A stretch of 64,000 bases of DNA from positions 1,736,001 to 1,800,000 of the forward strand of contig JAUTDP010000009.1 of NCBI GenBank assembly GCA_033439795.1, read 5' to 3'. Position numbers and translations under genes: made by a program. Positions within the stretch are counted from its first letter, which is position 1. Each line of letters opens with the position of its first letter. Source of the DNA: Sordaria brevicollis (Eukaryota; Ascomycota; Sordariomycetes; Sordariales; Sordariaceae). Below are positions 1 to 13,000 of the stretch, one piece after another. The notes under the pieces were generated by a model. That model did no database searches. It saw nothing but the letters and a program-made list of their open reading frames with translations, and was not told where the DNA came from.

Positions 1-205
1 TCCGGGTTTGAAGGTCTGAAGGTCGGGTCCGGGGGTCCGAATCGTTTAAAAATAGAAGCCGATCCGGGATTAATATAGTAAGTAGAAATATAATCCCCCC
101 CATTTAAATTATAGAACTATTATAATTGAATTACCCTTTATATTAATAATAAATAATTTTTAAATATATTTTATAAAGGGATATATAAATTAGAAATAGC
201 GTTAA

Positions 206-250
206 AAGTAATAAAGGTAATAAAGGTAATAAAGGTAATAAAGGTAGTAA
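206..250. repeat. Short tandem repeat, 9-bp unit
   Basis: About four to five copies of a GTAATAAAG-type 9-bp unit in a row, followed by looser GTAATA/AAAGG-rich sequence to about 480. The small open frame at 277-486 is a by-product of this low-complexity sequence (only V, I, K and similar residues) and is not called as a gene. Confidence 0.7.
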
Positions 251-1453
251 TATCGAAAGTAATAAAGGTAATAAAATTGGTAATATTAAAGGTAGTAATA
301 ATAGTAATAGTATTAAAGGGGGTAAAAGTAATAATAGCGGTAAAAAGGGTAAAATTAATAAAATTAGTAAAATTAGTAATATTAAAGGTAATAATAACGG
401 TAATAATATTAAAAGGGGTAAAATTCGTAAAAATTATAAAAGAAGGTAATAATAGTAGCGATAATATTAAAAGTCGTAATAATTGAAGTCGTATAATATT
501 ATATATATTATTAATAATAATATTATTTATAAAGAAAAAAAGGAAAGCTATAATATTAATAAAAGGAAAAAAAAGTAATTAAAATAGGGGTATTATAAAT
601 ATAAATATATATTTAAATAAAATAATTATTATATTTAGTTATTGTCCTAATCCTTTATAAAATCCCCGAAATTGTAATTAAATTCGGTATGAAATGCTAT
701 TATAAGTATTATTTTATCGTTTTCCTTTTTCTTCTCCTTTTCCTTTTCTTTTTCTTTTTATTATTTTAGCGTAGAAGATATTATAACTTTATTTTCTATT
801 ATAAATAATTATTTAATTAAATTATTAAACCGCTTTATTAAAGTTTAATATTCGGTTATAAAAATAAAATCGGCCAAAGGGATAAGGGCGGTAAGGGCGG
901 TAATAAGGGTAATAATAGGGATAGGAATATTTAAAAGATAAAGGGTATAGCGGCCGGAAGAAGGTTAATTAAAAGAGGAAGGTTAAACGGAAGGAAAGAG
1001 GGCAGTATTAAAAGTTTTAAATTCCGGGGAATTAAAGCGAATTTTCTTCTTTTTATTATTACTATCGTCGGTAAAAACAGATAATTCGGTATTAAATAAA
1101 TATTTAAAAAACCCTTTAAAAAAATAATATTAATAAGTAAAAATATATAGGATATAATATAATATAGAATAATATAAATTAATTTAAGAATAACTTTATT
1201 CTTTTTTAGGGTTTTAAAAGGGCCGAGAATATTTATAATATTATTATAATACCCATAGGCATCGTTATTATTACCCTTTTTTTAAAGACGGCGGTAAATA
1301 TTAATAATTTTTTATCGAGGAGGTTAATATAATTATTTAATTACAATATAATAGTGGTACTTAGTAGCCAATTTAGTATTTTCTACGCAAAAATATCCAT
1401 TGCGTATATAATAAAAGTACGGGTACTAGTATAATTTACTTTATAATTTAGGG

Positions 1454-1454
<1 letters not shown>

Positions 1455-1487
<33 letters not shown>
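1455..1487. repeat. (TAT)11 microsatellite
   Basis: Eleven uninterrupted TAT/ATT triplets in RIP-degraded DNA. No function suggested. Confidence 0.85.
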
Positions 1488-2269
1488 CGTTTTAATTATA
1501 TACGAAACGGTTAATATATAAGAAGAATTAAAGTATTAGAATTATTTACCCACTTCCTTTTAATAATATACGAGGGTAAAAAGGTATTAGGAGGCGGTTT
1601 AAGGCGGTTAGAGGGGGTAGTAAACGTATTAGGGGTACCGGCGATGATATTAATAATAATAATAATAGGGCCCTTTTTAGAAGGGGTTTTAGGAGGTATA
1701 AATTTAAAAAATATTATAAAATTATATATACTATATAATTAATATAAATTAATTAATAATACCGCCTTCTTTATTAATAATTTACGCGAAAATATATTAT
1801 TTAATTTAAAGAAAAAAAGAAGGAAAGGAAAAGTTAAATATTTACGAAGGTAAATAAAATATAATTCGACGGTAAATACGCAATTTCGGGTAAGTAAGTA
1901 CGAAACTATATAATTAACTACGAATAATAGTAGGTAAATAATTATAAAAAGTATTTATTAGGTAATAAATTAGGTAGTAAATTAGGTAGTAAATTAAACG
2001 TAGTCGGTAGGGTAATAATTAGGACGAAATTTAAAAATAAATATTAATAGTAAATATAGAAATAAATAGAAGACGGTATTATAATTATAAAACCGATACC
2101 GCTTTTAGAGGGACGAATATTAAAAATTTTAATAAATAAAACTAATTTATTTACTTTTATCCTTATTATTTCTAATATTATACTTTTATTATCTTTAATA
2201 TAAATATTATAAGTATAAATAATTATATTTTAATTATTATACGTAATAGAAAAGAAGGTATCGATTTTA

Positions 2270-2770
2270 ATAATAAAGAAATCGTTAATTTCGAAGACTT
2301 CGATATTAATTAGGAAAAAAACGAACCCGAAATATAAGGATAGGAAGATACTACCGAACCCGAATTCGAATTCGATATTATTTAAGAGGATAATAACGAC
2401 GAAATCGATTATAAGGAAAATAATAATAAAAAAAATAATAACGACGAATTTAACGAATTCGATATACGTATTTAAAATATATTATTGGAAGAGGAGGAAT
2501 ACCGTAATATAATAATATATAAGCGTTAACGTTTAAATAAAAGCTAAATAGGCATTATAAACGAATATCCGTTTAACTTTATAGAATATTATTTATATTT
2601 AATATATTTAATTAACGACGACGATTATATTTACGATTAATTAAATTTATACCGCCTAAATAAATATATAATATATTTACGTCGTTATTATAAGAAAGTA
2701 AATTATATATATTTAAAAAATATAAGAAATAATATTAACGGTTAATAAACGTACGTATAAAATTTATCCT
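2270..2770 (+). pseudogene. Decayed coding remnant with acidic segment
   Basis: In one plus-strand frame the translation is rich in Asp, Glu and Asn (several EDN/DDD/EEEE clusters), then a segment with aromatic and Leu/Ile residues, interrupted only by TAA/TAG codons that RIP would make from Gln or Trp codons. This charge pattern is absent from the opposite strand. It looks like a degraded protein, probably from a transposon, but I do not recognise the family. It could be an accident of base composition. Confidence 0.35.
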
Positions 2771-3599
2771 ACGCTTAAGGAGAGGAAGAATACGAAATTG
2801 TAAAAATAAACCGTATAATAGAAGAGGTAAGGAAATAATACAAAAAATAAATCAAAATAAAGATTAATATATAGTATTATAAATTATAGTAAATTAGATT
2901 AAATAAAGTATAAAGGGAGGTATTATAATATTAATTAATAGGATAATAATAATAGGATATTATTAAGGTTAATAAAATTATATAATATATAATAGGATAT
3001 ACGAATAATTCGAAATACGTATATAATTATAATAAACCTATCCCACATATTATCTACAATCCCGAATATTGCATAATATCTTCCATTTTCTTTATTAAAA
3101 TAATACCTCCTTTAAATAATTATATAACGCTATTCTAAAGGTTTCTAACTTCGTTAGGGCTTCGATATAATTTTATAATAAATATTATTCCTTTACCCGT
3201 AAAAAATAATATAATTTATTTAATTCTTAAAGTAGATTTTAACCCTTAAAAATTAGGATAATACCCCTTTCGGATAATTAACGGTCCTTATTAATAATAA
3301 TTAGAATTAACGCCGTAAGTTCTATAAATTTATTTATAATTAAATAGCCCTTTTTAAAGGTTTTAGCTTTTTTAGGGCTTCGGTATTAACTTTAATATTA
3401 AAAGGCTTCGAAATAGTTTTATTTTTCGCTAATAATATCCGTCCGCCGATTTATTATTCGATTAAAGCGTACTAATCGTTAAATTACCCGCTTTATAAAA
3501 ATAATAAATAATTACTTCGCCGTATATTAAGAAATAGAATTTCGGGAAAAAAATTTATTTATAATTAAAGGAACCTCTTATACATTAGGAAGTAAAATT

Positions 3600-3995
3600 A
3601 GCCGAATCGATATATTCGACCGATAATTTATAGCTCTCCTATAGTAATAAACCGGTAGAAAATTAATCCTTTTAACCAAATCGATATATTCGATTAATAA
3701 TTTATAGCTCTTTAACCGAATCGATATATTCGACCGGTAATTTACGGCTCTTTAACCGAATCGATATATTCGACCGGTAATTTACAATTCTTTAACTAAA
3801 TTAATATATTCGACCGATAATTTATAGCTCTCCTACAGTAATAAACCGGTAAAAGATTAATCCTTTTAACCGAATCGATATACTCGATTAATAATTTACG
3901 GCTCTTTAACCGAATCGATATATTCGACCGGCAATTTATAACTCTTTAACCGAATCGATATATTCGACCGATAATTTATAACTCTTCTATAATAG
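3600..3995. repeat. 40-bp minisatellite with longer-order spacing
   Basis: Eight copies of a unit centred on TCGATATATTCG. The core starts at about 3608, 3681, 3721, 3761, 3801, 3875, 3915 and 3955. The period is exactly 40 bp except for two intervals of 73-74 bp, where the same 33-34 bp insert (containing AATAAACCGGTA) appears. Copies differ mostly by C/T and G/A changes, as expected if RIP acted on an older array. Confidence 0.9.
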
Positions 3996-4969
3996 TAAAT
4001 TTAATAATTTTAATTTAATAATATAAAGGTTAATTAATTTTTAAGAGATAAATTCGGCGGCTATACGCATTATAAAGTAATTAGGTTAATATTTTTCTAA
4101 ATTAAATTAAAATAGGGTATAATCGCCTTCGAAATTACTAATTTATTAATAACGTTCTCGACGGCTTTTTCGAAATTAATTATAAAATTGGCTACGTCGA
4201 ACTTATCGGTTATTAGGCTATAATTGGAATAATCCGGTTGGTATTCCTTAAAATCAAATTAAGAGAGGGTATAATTACCTTTCGTCTTTTAAATTACTTT
4301 AAATTATTTTATTTTCGGCTTAGGGTTTAATAATTTAATAAATAATATAACCTTCCGGCGTTTAGAATTAGGAGTTTTAGCCGGTATTAAATATAGGGTT
4401 TAAATAATTGCGGCGTCCTTACGGCTAATCGGTTTAATAAGTAATTAATTTAAAATTAACTATAATATAATAATTAGTTTAGTATATTAAAATTAAAAAT
4501 ATTCGTTATAACGTTTATTATAAATAGAAATAGAAGCGAACGGTAGTATATAGGGCCGTATTTTCGTTTTATAAGGATAAAAAGTAATAGAAAAGAGGTT
4601 TTATTTAATTAATATATAAAAGAAAAGAGGTTTTATTTAATTAATATATATAAACGATTAATAAGGGAAGGATAAATATCCGGTGGATAAAATTAAATAA
4701 AGTAAAAAGGAATAAATAAATATATAAATAGGGGAAGGTTAAAAATGAGGATAAAGACGGGAATTTAGGAAATAATAAGAAAATTTTTTATATTCGTACG
4801 TACAGAGGCGGGGCCGGATGCGAATAGCCAATTCCAGCTTAGTATTAACGTAATATATAAAAAACTTAACGTATAAAATAATAATTTAATAATCTAATAT
4901 TTTTTATATATTAATATAACCCCTTTAAATAATATATTTAGAAATCCTCTATTAGAGGAAATATTTTTT

Positions 4970-7900
4970 AAGGCCATTTGCGTATAGTATCGAACGTACG
5001 TTTATTTATACCCGTACGCTTAATTATACGTATAGTATCGATTCCGAAAGGATAGTCGAATATAATACTTTTTAAAGAAATAACCTTAGAAATAACTATA
5101 TAAATTAAATTAATAATAAAATCGGTCTTAAATATATTGAAAATAATTTAATTAACCGTTATACTTTGTAATTTATATATTATAATAATATATAATATAA
5201 TAATAGGGAATTGCTTCTTAATATAATTAATATTATTATATATAAATTCCCGGGTAGAATAAAATAGAAGTATAATATACGTATTAATATTTTTACCCAA
5301 GTCGTTTTTAAAAATTTAGGGACTATTATAATTAAGAAAATAAATTAATAAAGTATAGGGCGGTATAGTACGAAGGTTAATATTAATAAATTACGCAATA
5401 TTTTAAATAATATTAATAATATTATTAATTAACCTTTTCTCAACTTAATAATTTTCCGTTAATATAATTTTAACACCGATAATTAACGAAAATATATTAT
5501 AAAAATTCCTTACTTAATTAGACGCCACTTAAATAATAATAGAAGCCGTAATATTATAACTAAATATATAGGTAATTTTAATTTATATATATAACCTATT
5601 AAAATTGAAAAGGTAGTTTTAATTATATTATTTAATTTTATTATTCGTCGGGTAAATACGTAAAGTATTATTAAACCGGTTAAAATTAATACCGGCCTCT
5701 TTAAATTTATATATAATCCTTATAAATAGGAGTTCCTAGTACGTAGGAATAGGTTTACTAATACATATATAATTAAAAATATCCTTGAATACTTTTTACG
5801 TAGGATTACCTTAATATACGACCGTTATTAATTCTATAATTTTATTAAATAAATAATATATAATTCAATTAATATATTTTATAATATTAAACTTATAATT
5901 AAATATTTACTTATATAAAGCTTTTTATAAAATAGGAGGAAATTAATAGAAATCCCCAATAAATAGAATATTCCTATTATTAAAAGGTAGGTTAGAATTA
6001 AGGAATATTTAATTAAACTACTATTCAATAAAATATATTATTTTCAAATTGATTATAGACTTTTCGTCGATTATAATATACTATACGTAATAGAGCCGTA
6101 TTTATAAAATATTAATATTATTATTATTTATATTTAGTAATTAAATAACGTTAAAAATAAAAAAACGAAGGAAAGAGTATAAAATAAAATTATTAATATT
6201 ATTAATAATAATACTAATCGGAGTAAAATATACAATAATTATAACCTTCTTCTTATTAAAATTTATTATATTATATAACAATTCTTCCAATTTAATAAAT
6301 AATAGATTAATAACGAACGATTTACTAATACTACCTTTATTATTAAATTGTATTTTAAAAGGAAGTAGGTCGTATTTAGTACGAACGGCTAAACAATAAT
6401 CGACGAAGGTATTATATACTAATTTTTACTTAAGGTTAAATTTAGTAAATATAGTATTAATTACTTCCTTAGTTTTATATAGACCCGGATTCTCGGCTTT
6501 CTTCTATTTTTAATAATTTTTTTAAATATTAAAATCCCGGAGGTTTTTATAGAATTTATAGTACGGCGTTTAATTATATATAAGGTCGATATTCCTATTG
6601 CCGAGGGTTATAATATCTTTATTTATATTTAAATTCCGGTTAGGACGGTATATAGTTAATATTATTAAATTATTTTAATAAATATCTTTATTATTTTTAT
6701 TACCGTCGATTAATTCGAAATTATTTTTAGGGGGTAATTTAAAGTACTCGTTATAATAATTACGTTCGTATTCGTAATATTCCTTATAGCGGTTATATAC
6801 TTTAAATTACGTAGGATATTTAACGTTATTAATTGTACGGAGAATAAATTCGTTAATAGATATATAAAGATAATGAAATATTAATTTAATACGATAGAAA
6901 TCCGGATATTAATTAAAAGTAATATCCGTCTTATACCGAAATATATATTTAAATATACGCACTCGCTAGTAGAATTTCTACGGCCTAATATTCTAATTAG
7001 TAAATACGTAAAATTAAAAGTAAATAAGATTAATAAATTACTCGCTACGTTATAAATATTTATTATATTAAGTAAAGTAATTACGAACGTCGTTATTTAT
7101 ATTAATTATATAATATTAACGAAGTTTATAAGGCCTATAATTTACAATTCGAATTATATAAATACCCTTATATAAATTAAAATTAATAAAATAATAATAA
7201 ACTTTTTATATAAATTAATCCCGCTCGGTAATTAATTTATTTATTAATTTAAAAATTGAAGAAATTAACGGTAATATCTTTAAAATTTTAGGGAATATAA
7301 TAGCCGTAAACTCTTAATACAATTTAAATTTAACTTCGCTTTTTAAATAATATTTAATAATATAATATAATACAATTATATTAATAATATAAAGAAAGGC
7401 GTCGGTATTACCCTATTAGTTTAAAAATATAATAGGATTTTAGGGATTAATTATATTATCGTTGCGTATTAGATTAAATATATTATATAAGGGGTTTAAT
7501 TTACGCATAATATATAACCTATTATAAATATCCTTAAGAAAGTAAAACTAATAAAACTAATTATTAAGATTATTCCGGTTCCTTCCCTTTTTTAAACGTT
7601 AATAATAATTATTATATCTATACGTTTAAATAGTATTAATAACGTATAATAGGATATCGAACGTAAATTATTCGTATTCGTATATATAAATAATTAGGAT
7701 ATTTACTTTATCGACGATAATCCCTATACTATTCTTATACGGTTCCAGGTTTATAATAATAATATATATACCTTAAAATTTAACGAAGGTATTTATACCC
7801 TCCTACGTATTTAAATTAATTTTAAATATACTTTTATATTAATATAAATTATAATTATAAAGATTATTACGAACTTACTATTTATATTTATATTAATAAT

Positions 7901-9000
7901 CGATAATTCGAAATTTAAATTTAAGGATTAAATTGAAGAAATTTTCATACCACTTTTAGAAATACTATATACCGATAAAGGGGTTATAATATAAATTTTC
8001 TACCATTATATTTTTCTATTTACGTTCGTTAATTTAATACTATTTTAGATAATTAAGTATTAATTTAATTAACGACCACTACCGGTAATTAATTAAAGTA
8101 AAGGTTAAAAAAAGGGATAACGTACCGAATATATAAATATAGGCTTTTAAATCCTATTTCTTTCCTCCTTAATAAAACTTTATACTACGTAATATATCCG
8201 TATATTTTATAATAAATTTAAATATATATTTAGAATATTTTATTTAATTAGTAAATATTTTTTTAATATTCTAAGCGGTTAAATTAGCGTCCGTGGTTTT
8301 AATATTAATATAATATTAATTTTTAATTTCAATTTATTATTATATTAAAGTATTAAAAATAATAATAAGGAAACGGGGATATTATATAAAGCGGCTATTA
8401 TACTACTTTATATAATAATCGAAATACTTTTTATATTTTACGTCGTATATATATTATTCGAGAAAATTAACCTTCCCCTCCGGATATAATATAGGGAAAA
8501 TTAACGAAAGTAATTTATATACCCCCTTAAATTCGTCGAAGGGAATAAAGCGGATAAAATTAAATATATTTATAAAGCCCCGAATACGATTTTACTTATT
8601 ACGCTCTATACGATTAAGATTTATATAATTAAAGAAATTAAAAGTAAAAAGGAAATTGGGAATTAATCCGAAATAATTTAAAAAATCTAGTCGGACTATA
8701 TTTCAACTAGGCGTATATAAATTAAATAAATAATTAGGGGGAAGTTTAGGACTATATATTAGATTTAAATTAATATATTAAAAACGTTAATTATTTTAAT
8801 TATATTAACCGCCGTATTAATTATATTATTAATTATTATATTAATTATTAAATTAGTTAATTAATTATTTAAATTATATTTAGTTAAGTATAAAATTAAG
8901 GATGGCTATTTCTTCTTTTTTATTAGGATTAAATTCGTCGTTTTTATCGATTTGAATATCCTTTTAAATAATTTAGGTATTAATACGATTAAATATATTA
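4970..9000 (-). mobile_element. Helitron (rolling-circle transposon), RIP-degraded
   Basis: The minus strand contains, in the right order, the helicase motifs of Helitron Rep/helicase proteins (details under the helicase pseudogene). Coding-like sequence continues upstream on the minus strand to at least 7,500 and probably 9,000, where the Rep nuclease should lie, but I could not read the two-His Rep motif with confidence. The ends (5' TC, 3' hairpin plus CTRR) are not identifiable after RIP, so the limits are approximate. Helitrons transpose by rolling-circle replication without target-site duplications. Confidence 0.75.
5000..6420 (-). pseudogene. PIF1-type helicase domain of the Helitron (broken)
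   Basis: Read on the minus strand: a degraded Walker A loop ending in KSFVINLL (about 6,310-6,350), Walker B reading IIIDEKSII (6,049-6,080), the GDFYxFPP motif typical of PIF1/Helitron helicases (5,930-5,966), and a C-terminal motif VI region reading IYIVISKVISLKSIIF (about 5,060-5,110), which corresponds to the family pattern YVALSRVxSLxGL. Many Gln/Trp codons have become stops and many Cys/His/Arg positions read Tyr, so it is inactive. The order and spacing of four independent motifs make the family assignment firm even though the frame is destroyed. Confidence 0.85.
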
Positions 9001-9785
9001 CTATCTTTAAATAATTAAAATAAACGTTTATAATTAATTTCGATAGTATAATAACCGGGATACTTTTTCCTCAAATTCTTAAATTATATTTAAATATAAT
9101 ACCGATTAACTTCGAACTTTCGGCGGAATTACCGCCTAACGTACTCCGGTTATCGATTATTAATAAGAACGGTATTACGAAGTATAATAAAGAGGATATT
9201 AACCTCTTTAAAGAGTAATAGTAGCTTACGGTATATTAAAACAGTATTTTTAAAATAATAATTTACGTAACTATAATAATAATATTATTAACTTCGGACT
9301 ATAAGGATATTTATAATTATATATATAATTACGATAAATATTTCCTTAATAAGATTAAATTCCGGTAAATTAATTAAAATCTCTTTAAAATTTATATAAT
9401 TTAATATAGAATAAAATAGTATATCCCTTGGCCGATTATACTTACGTTTTTTATAAATATAGTATTTATACTCCCCTAAATTATTTAAATTAAAATTAAA
9501 TTACTTCTTTTTATAGAATTTATAATATTCTATTTCGATATTAAATATAACGTTATTAAACTTTTTAATAAAGTCTTTATCTTTATCCGTAATAGCCTTT
9601 TTTTATAAATATAAATTGCGATTTATAATTAAAAGGGGATATTAGGGCTTAAATTGCGGGTTAAAACGCAATATATACTCTTAGTCAATTAAATTTTTAA
9701 GGGTTAATTAAAGGATAATTAATTCTATTTAATTAATATCGGGATTAGGGGTAAGCGGTTTAGGAAGAGGCTATTATATAAATCG
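9001..9785. other. AT-rich spacer, unassigned
   Basis: RIP-degraded DNA between the coding-like part of the Helitron and the LTR of element A. No motif recognised; it may hold the 5' end of the Helitron. Confidence 0.5.
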
Positions 9786-9790
9786 ATTAC
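9786..9790. repeat. Target-site duplication, left, element A
   Basis: ATTAC directly before the LTR start; partner ATTAT at 17,199-17,203 differs by one RIP-type change. Confidence 0.75.
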
Positions 9791-10017
9791 TGTTATGGGG
9801 CTGATGCCCGTAGCTGAGTCTAATTAGCACTATTAATCGTGCCGCCAGTCGCGGTCCTTACCACCACGGTAAGCGGAGTGGCCCGTGCCCGGTCTTTAAA
9901 AGGATAATTGACTAGTACCGCCTAGAGGGCGCTTCCCTTCCTCCCTTTTCCCCTTCGTAGAACCTTATTAATTCGTTAAAACCTAGTATTTATACTAATT
10001 GTACTATATCCTTTATA
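9791..10017 (+). repeat. 5' LTR of element A (227 bp)
   Basis: Matches 16,972-17,198 over its full length. The first ~170 bases keep CA, TG and GC-rich sequence (for example GCTGATGCCC). The last ~60 bases, next to the internal domain, are RIP-mutated. Confidence 0.93.
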
Positions 10018-10099
10018 TTAAGTTCTACCGTCTAAAAAGTAAATAGAAGAAATAAATTTAATAAGCGGATAATAATTTTATAAGCGGAAGATTAGTAAT

Positions 10100-13000
10100 T
10101 TTAAGCGCGGTATTGCGGTATTTTCAACGCTATAATCGGATTTAACGATATAGATATTAACGATATAGAGGAATTTTACGACTTTTAAAACGGTATATTA
10201 AATAATAGCGGTAATAGCGAAGGTTTAATTAAAAGTTTAATTAAAGCTTTTAAAAGTAATACGACCTTTAAAGATTATATTAAATCCTTTTTATTTAATA
10301 TTACCCTTATTTCTAATACTTTTACCCCCTATTTAAATTTCGGAATTATTAAATATTCTGTTCGTAAGAAGAAATTTCTTTCTAAGACCTTAATTAACGA
10401 TAATTCCGACGATAATACGAATTTAATTCCCCATTATAAAAAATAGTTAGAATTTCCTAAATAGAATAATTAACTTTATACTTTCGGTTTTTTTTTTAAT
10501 AAATTCGTTATAATATATAATAACGATATTAAATAAGGATTTTATAATAACTTAAATATTATTTAATACGAAATTATTAATACGCTTTTTACCGAATACG
10601 GTTAATAATTAAAGGGATTTTAAACCGTTATAATTATACGCGGTAAAGAAAACCTAATTAAATTCTTTAAATAAATTCGTATAATTTTCAATTCCTATTA
10701 GAATTAAAAAGCGGCTTTCGATAAATTCGCCTATATACGTTAGAAGGATAGCGAATTATTCACTACCTTTTTAGCCGATTTTAATAATAAAATATTTAAA
10801 GTAGGCGGTTATTTATAAAAAAGTTTTATTAAATTAGGCTATTTCCGCTATACTTTTAATAAAAAATAATACGATAAAATATTTATAATTATTTTTTCCG
10901 ATAATTATTACGAATATTTTAAATAATTTTAATATTATATATTTAAATATAAATAAATAATAGAATTTAAAGAGGATTACCGTCGATATTAATATAATTA
11001 GAAAAGTAAAATTAAAAGTAACGGATTTTACGTCCCCGGCGCTATTTCTATTAATTATCTTACCGTTTTTTATATATTATATATTACGCCCCGTCCTATT
11101 CTTATAATTTTTATTTAACGTTTAATCGATGTAGACGGAAATATTATTATAGGTATTATACGTATAACCTATAATCGAAACGGACGAAATCGAAGCGGTT
11201 CTAATATAAACGCTTTTATTTTTACTTTTATTAAATATATTAAATAAATATTAAATAAAAAGCGTTAACGTCGTTAAAATAATAATTTATATATACGTTA
11301 TAACGTTTTTAGATATTGCGTTTTGGCTTATTTATATTAGTTAGCCGTTTTCCCTTCTTTTAATAGAATATATATTTAAATTACCGCTACCGAAGTCCTT
11401 CCATTCTTAAAGGATAATAACGACGACGAAGTTTATAATTCCGTTTCCGAATAATAAGTAAAAGTTTAATTCCGGTATAAAATCGGGCTTTAGAATCGGA
11501 AATAGAAATATTGAATAAAATAGAGGATTTTAAATTAGAAATAGAAATAAAACCTATTTTAATTCTATTTATTATTAATAATTATAATTTATTCTATATT
11601 TTCGTTAATGAAGGTTATTAATATTATACTATAATTAATAAAAAAGTCGTTAAAGAATTTTAAATCCTAATTATCCCTATTCTATTTCGTATTATAAAAA
11701 GAGCGTTTATTACTATAAAAAGAGCTTCTATTTAAAGTATAATCTAATTCCTAACCGAAGTAAATAATTATATTTATCCTATTTACACTTATATCGTTCT
11801 ATTATTCGAATTCTTTATTATATTGGGTAAACCTTAATTTAAAATTATACGAATATATTCCGTCCTTTACGAAAAGCGTTTATTTATAAGTATTATTAAT
11901 TATTAAATATTTTATATTAGTAGAAAGTAAGTATTTAATATATTATTTATCGCCGATTTAAAATTTATTATATATATTTTAATTACTACTTTTATAAGCT
12001 ACGTTCGTAGGTTAAAAAAGGAGTTTAGTAATCGAATAATTGAAGAAATTATTTTCGTAATTAATTTAAAGGACGTCGAAAAAGTATTAAAATTAAAGAA
12101 AGTATATACCAAAATAAAATTAAAGGCGAAGATCCCTAAAAAATACTATAATTTAATATTATTTTAAATAAAGGAGAACGTTAATAAATTAAACCTTTAT
12201 TATTTTAATATAAATTATAAAATTGTAATTAAAAAAGATAAAGACGGTAAGGAATTCCTTATTTTATTCGGACCGTTTTATAATATAATAAGGGAAGAGT
12301 TTTTAATTTTTAAAAAGACGTTAAAGGATTTATTAAATAAGGGGTTTATTCGAATTAATAGTTTAAAAGCGGGGGCTCTAATTTTATTTATATATAAACC
12401 CGGAGGCGGATTCCGCTTTTATTATAATTACTATATATTTAACATTATTACGAGAGTAGACCGTTACTTATTGCCGTTAATTAAAAATACGTTCCGTACT
12501 TTAAAAGGAATAAAATGGTATATTAAAGTAAATATTATATAAACCTTCTATAAAATTTGTATAATAAAAAGAGAGGAGGGGAAAATAGTATTTCGGATAC
12601 AGTATAGGTTATTCGAATAATTGGTTATATTATTTAAGTTAAATGGCGTATCGGTTATATTTTAACGGTATATTAATTATATCCTTTATAATTATTTAAA
12701 TACGTTTTATATTATTTATATAAACGATATATTTATTTATTCCTTTAATTCTTTAGAAAATTATAAATAAAAGGTACGTTTAATCCTTATTAAATTATTA
12801 GAGGCCGGTTTCTATTTAAATTTAAATAAGTACGAATTTAATATAAAGAAGGTTAAATATTTAGGTTTTATTATTTATATTAACGTTAGCGTATAGGTTA
12901 ACTTCGAGAAAATTAAGGCGATTTTAAATTAATTTCCCCTTACCTTTTAAAAGGGCGTATAGAGTTTTTTAAAGTTTATTAATTATTACCGTATATTTAT

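Larger units (their letters stand above)
1..4969. other. RIP-degraded AT-rich DNA, no intact gene
   Basis: Very AT-rich DNA with almost no CA or TG dinucleotides, many TA steps and surviving CG, the product expected from fungal RIP. All frames are broken by TAA/TAG. Only the first ~60 bases look unmutated. It holds a 9-bp simple repeat, a TAT microsatellite, an acidic coding remnant on the plus strand and a 40-bp minisatellite (listed separately). Parts near 4,800-4,860 are less mutated. I could not assign the rest to a transposon family; the part below 4,970 may include the 3' end of the adjacent Helitron. Confidence 0.8.

Noticed and set aside
3600..3995. Regular repeats with spacers, CRISPR-like at first sight
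   Set aside because: Units follow each other directly at 40 bp and the only spacer-like insert is itself repeated; this is a fungal minisatellite.
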